Part shown: positions 62,242-64,000 of the stretch, one piece after another
Layout: every line of letters begins with the position of its first letter
Numbering within the stretch: position 1 is the stretch's first letter
Origin: Brachypodius melanocephalos
Lineage: Eukaryota; Chordata; Aves; Passeriformes; Pycnonotidae
Length of the DNA: 64,000 nucleotides
Direction: 5' to 3'
Assembly (NCBI GenBank): GCA_013398615.1
Contig: VZSR01001755.1
Span: 124,001 to 188,000, forward strand
Notes under the pieces: model-generated
Database searches by the model: none
Seen by the model: only the letters and a program-made list of their open reading frames with translations
Told to the model about the DNA's origin: nothing
Made by a program: the position numbers and the translations under genes

Positions 62242-64000
62242 CTGCAGCAAAAGGGGAAAAGAAGGTATCACTGTCTGTAGATACTTTCACAGTTCACTGT
62301 GAGCATTACAGGCAGCTTAGACAGCTATAGACAAATTCATGGAGTTCAAGCCAAGGTGACTAACCATCTGTAATTCAGGAAAACTTTAACTTGTGCAGAG
62401 CACAGGCCACTCAGAGTAAGACATGAAGGGAAATTTCATGATCTGTTCTTCCTAACAGGTGATGAGACTCTACAGCACTGCAGGACACCAAGAGAAGAAA
62501 AATCCACCTATGCCTTCCCAAAATCTATTCTAAATCATTTTATTACATTTACACCCTGTCTTATAGCTGAAATTTATCTAGTTTCACCACCTTTCCAGGA
62601 TTATGTATTTCCTTTTATAAATCCAACCTGAATTCCTAGTTCCTACTTATCAGAATAATTGCCATATTCAAGCATTTTTTTTCTATCCAGTGGGTTTGGT
62701 TTTGTGGTTTTTTTGGTTTGGTTTTTTTTTTTTCCCTTTTATTTCAATGGAAGTTCCTGTAATTTGTGTCCATTTCCTCTTGTCCTTTCACAAGGCACTG
62801 CTAAGAACTCTGGACCACATCCCTTGCTGTTTCCCATCTCTTTTGCTACACTCATTGACAAGACTCCCCAGAGCTTCTTTTTTCCAGGCTGAACAACCTT
62901 GACTCTCTCTACCTCTCCCCACATGTCAGAAGCAGCTCCCTTCATTATCTTTTGGTCCTTTTCTGGGCACCAGAGAAATTGTGAAACTGGAGGACTCACA
63001 CACCCTCCATTCAACTAAAGAATCACGAATGCACCTGTAGGTATAAAGGAGGGGCCTGCCTATGGAGTGACCCCAGTGTCAGATCGTATCTTCAAAAAAA
63101 CTCAGTGATATATTACCAAGCATTACACCACCACATCTGGTGCATCCAAGTGTTCCAAATGAAAACACAGAGCAAGAGAGTCAAAGTTATTAAATTTCAT
63201 GCTAAAACCAGACACTACTGCAAGCTCAGGCTTAGATTTTTAAAAGGGTATGATATGCAGAGGATCAATATGATATGGCACGAACAGCCATACCAGAAAG
63301 GATTCTGAAAAAATAACCATCGTCTTTATTACCTACTTTATATGCCAGTATGATACCACATAAAGCATAACTAGCTGAAACAATTCTGTTAAGCTTTTAG
63401 GAAGCCATGTACTAAGAGACATGTAAAGAAACCAAATCATCACGGTGTAAAAGAGGCAAGTACTGCTATAGCCAGAAACTGTACAGCAAATGTTAATTTA
63501 TGGTCCATGTTTCCCCTGGCAAAAGAGTAACACAAAACTTGGCACACTGATCCAATAAATAAATAACCAGATAAAAGCAAGTCACTGCCCCACTTGGTAT
63601 CACTCATACATACTTGGGAACTGTGCAGGGCAGACTGAGTGCTCTGAAGTTTTCTTGAGCCTCTGTTGCCACCATCAGCCCAAGCTGGATATTGGAATGA
63701 TGGTCCTTGGACCCAATCCAGCACAGCAATTACCAGAACTCAACAGAACTCTGATCTTCACAGAGGAGGCTGTGGACTGCTGCCTAATACGGAGACTAAT
63801 AGAATTGTATTAACTGAAGGCAAAATGAAATAGCTTCACCTCTCTTCCTGCCTACAAGCTTCAGATGAGCATATGGTATTACACATTGTTCTGACATTAA
63901 TCCAGAGCCATAGGAGACTGTGTCATGCAGCACAGTCAACATCACGCTAGGCTGAAACAGGAGACATTTACCACTCTACTCCAAAACTCAGCTCCTGCTA
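62242..64000 (-). other. ASPSCR1: ASPSCR1 intron sequence
   Basis: No segment resembles the next expected exon (the UBX part with the PPKTVLDD-type motif). The stretch holds an old CR1 fragment and otherwise unremarkable AT-rich DNA. It is read as intron running past the window edge. Confidence 0.6.
62740..62985 (-). mobile_element. CR1 fragment, old, minus strand
   Basis: On the minus strand it carries a diverged version of the CR1 3' coding region seen in the copy at 6993-7998: gttcagcctggaaaaaagaag, then a ctctgggg word, then a segment resembling CR1 'aaaggacaagaggaaatgg'. The tail with short terminal repeats is missing or unrecognisable. Edges are approximate. Confidence 0.65.

Overview
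This is nuclear DNA of a bird. It has intron-rich vertebrate genes, short introns, GC-rich CpG-island promoters and CR1 non-LTR retrotransposon copies, one of which ends in the typical avian CR1 3' tail. The species cannot be fixed from the window alone. The LTR-like element and simple-repeat style would suit a neoavian or passerine genome, but that is a guess.

The window holds eight protein-coding genes in the order known from human 17q25.3: DUS1L(+, 5' partial, 1920-10570), GPS1/CSN1(-, 16893-25949), RFNG(+, 26196-31714), DCXR(+, 34637-37756), RAC3(-, 38919-43020), LRRC45(-, 44925 to gap), CENPX(+, gap to 55632) and ASPSCR1/TUG(-, 5' partial, 60887 to beyond the right edge). I rebuilt every exon below from GT..AG splice sites, phase bookkeeping and remembered family sequences. 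In each gene the exon lengths sum to an unbroken reading frame.

Layout. Bases 1-1919 are DUS1L intron. DUS1L and GPS1 are tail to tail across about 6 kb of non-coding DNA with an ERV-like solo LTR. GPS1 and RFNG are head to head, with 246 bp between start codons in a CpG island carrying ETS-type motifs. DCXR follows RFNG in tandem. DCXR and RAC3 are tail to tail with polyadenylation signals only 26 bp apart, so their mature 3' ends probably overlap. LRRC45 lies upstream of RAC3 on the same strand. LRRC45 and CENPX are head to head, but their shared promoter and both start codons fall in a 100-N assembly gap. CENPX and ASPSCR1 are tail to tail.

The genes are not an operon-like functional unit. 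They cover tRNA dihydrouridylation (DUS1L), the COP9 signalosome (GPS1), Notch O-fucose glycosylation (RFNG), dicarbonyl/xylulose reduction (DCXR), Rho-family GTPase signalling (RAC3), centrosome cohesion (LRRC45), centromere and Fanconi-anaemia DNA binding (CENPX), and p97/GLUT4-vesicle regulation (ASPSCR1). I found no convincing undescribed biological system. The points most worth checking are the overlapping 3' ends, the hidden bidirectional promoter, the low-complexity tracts at splice acceptors, a RAC3 CAAX variant and the RAC3 promoter minisatellite.
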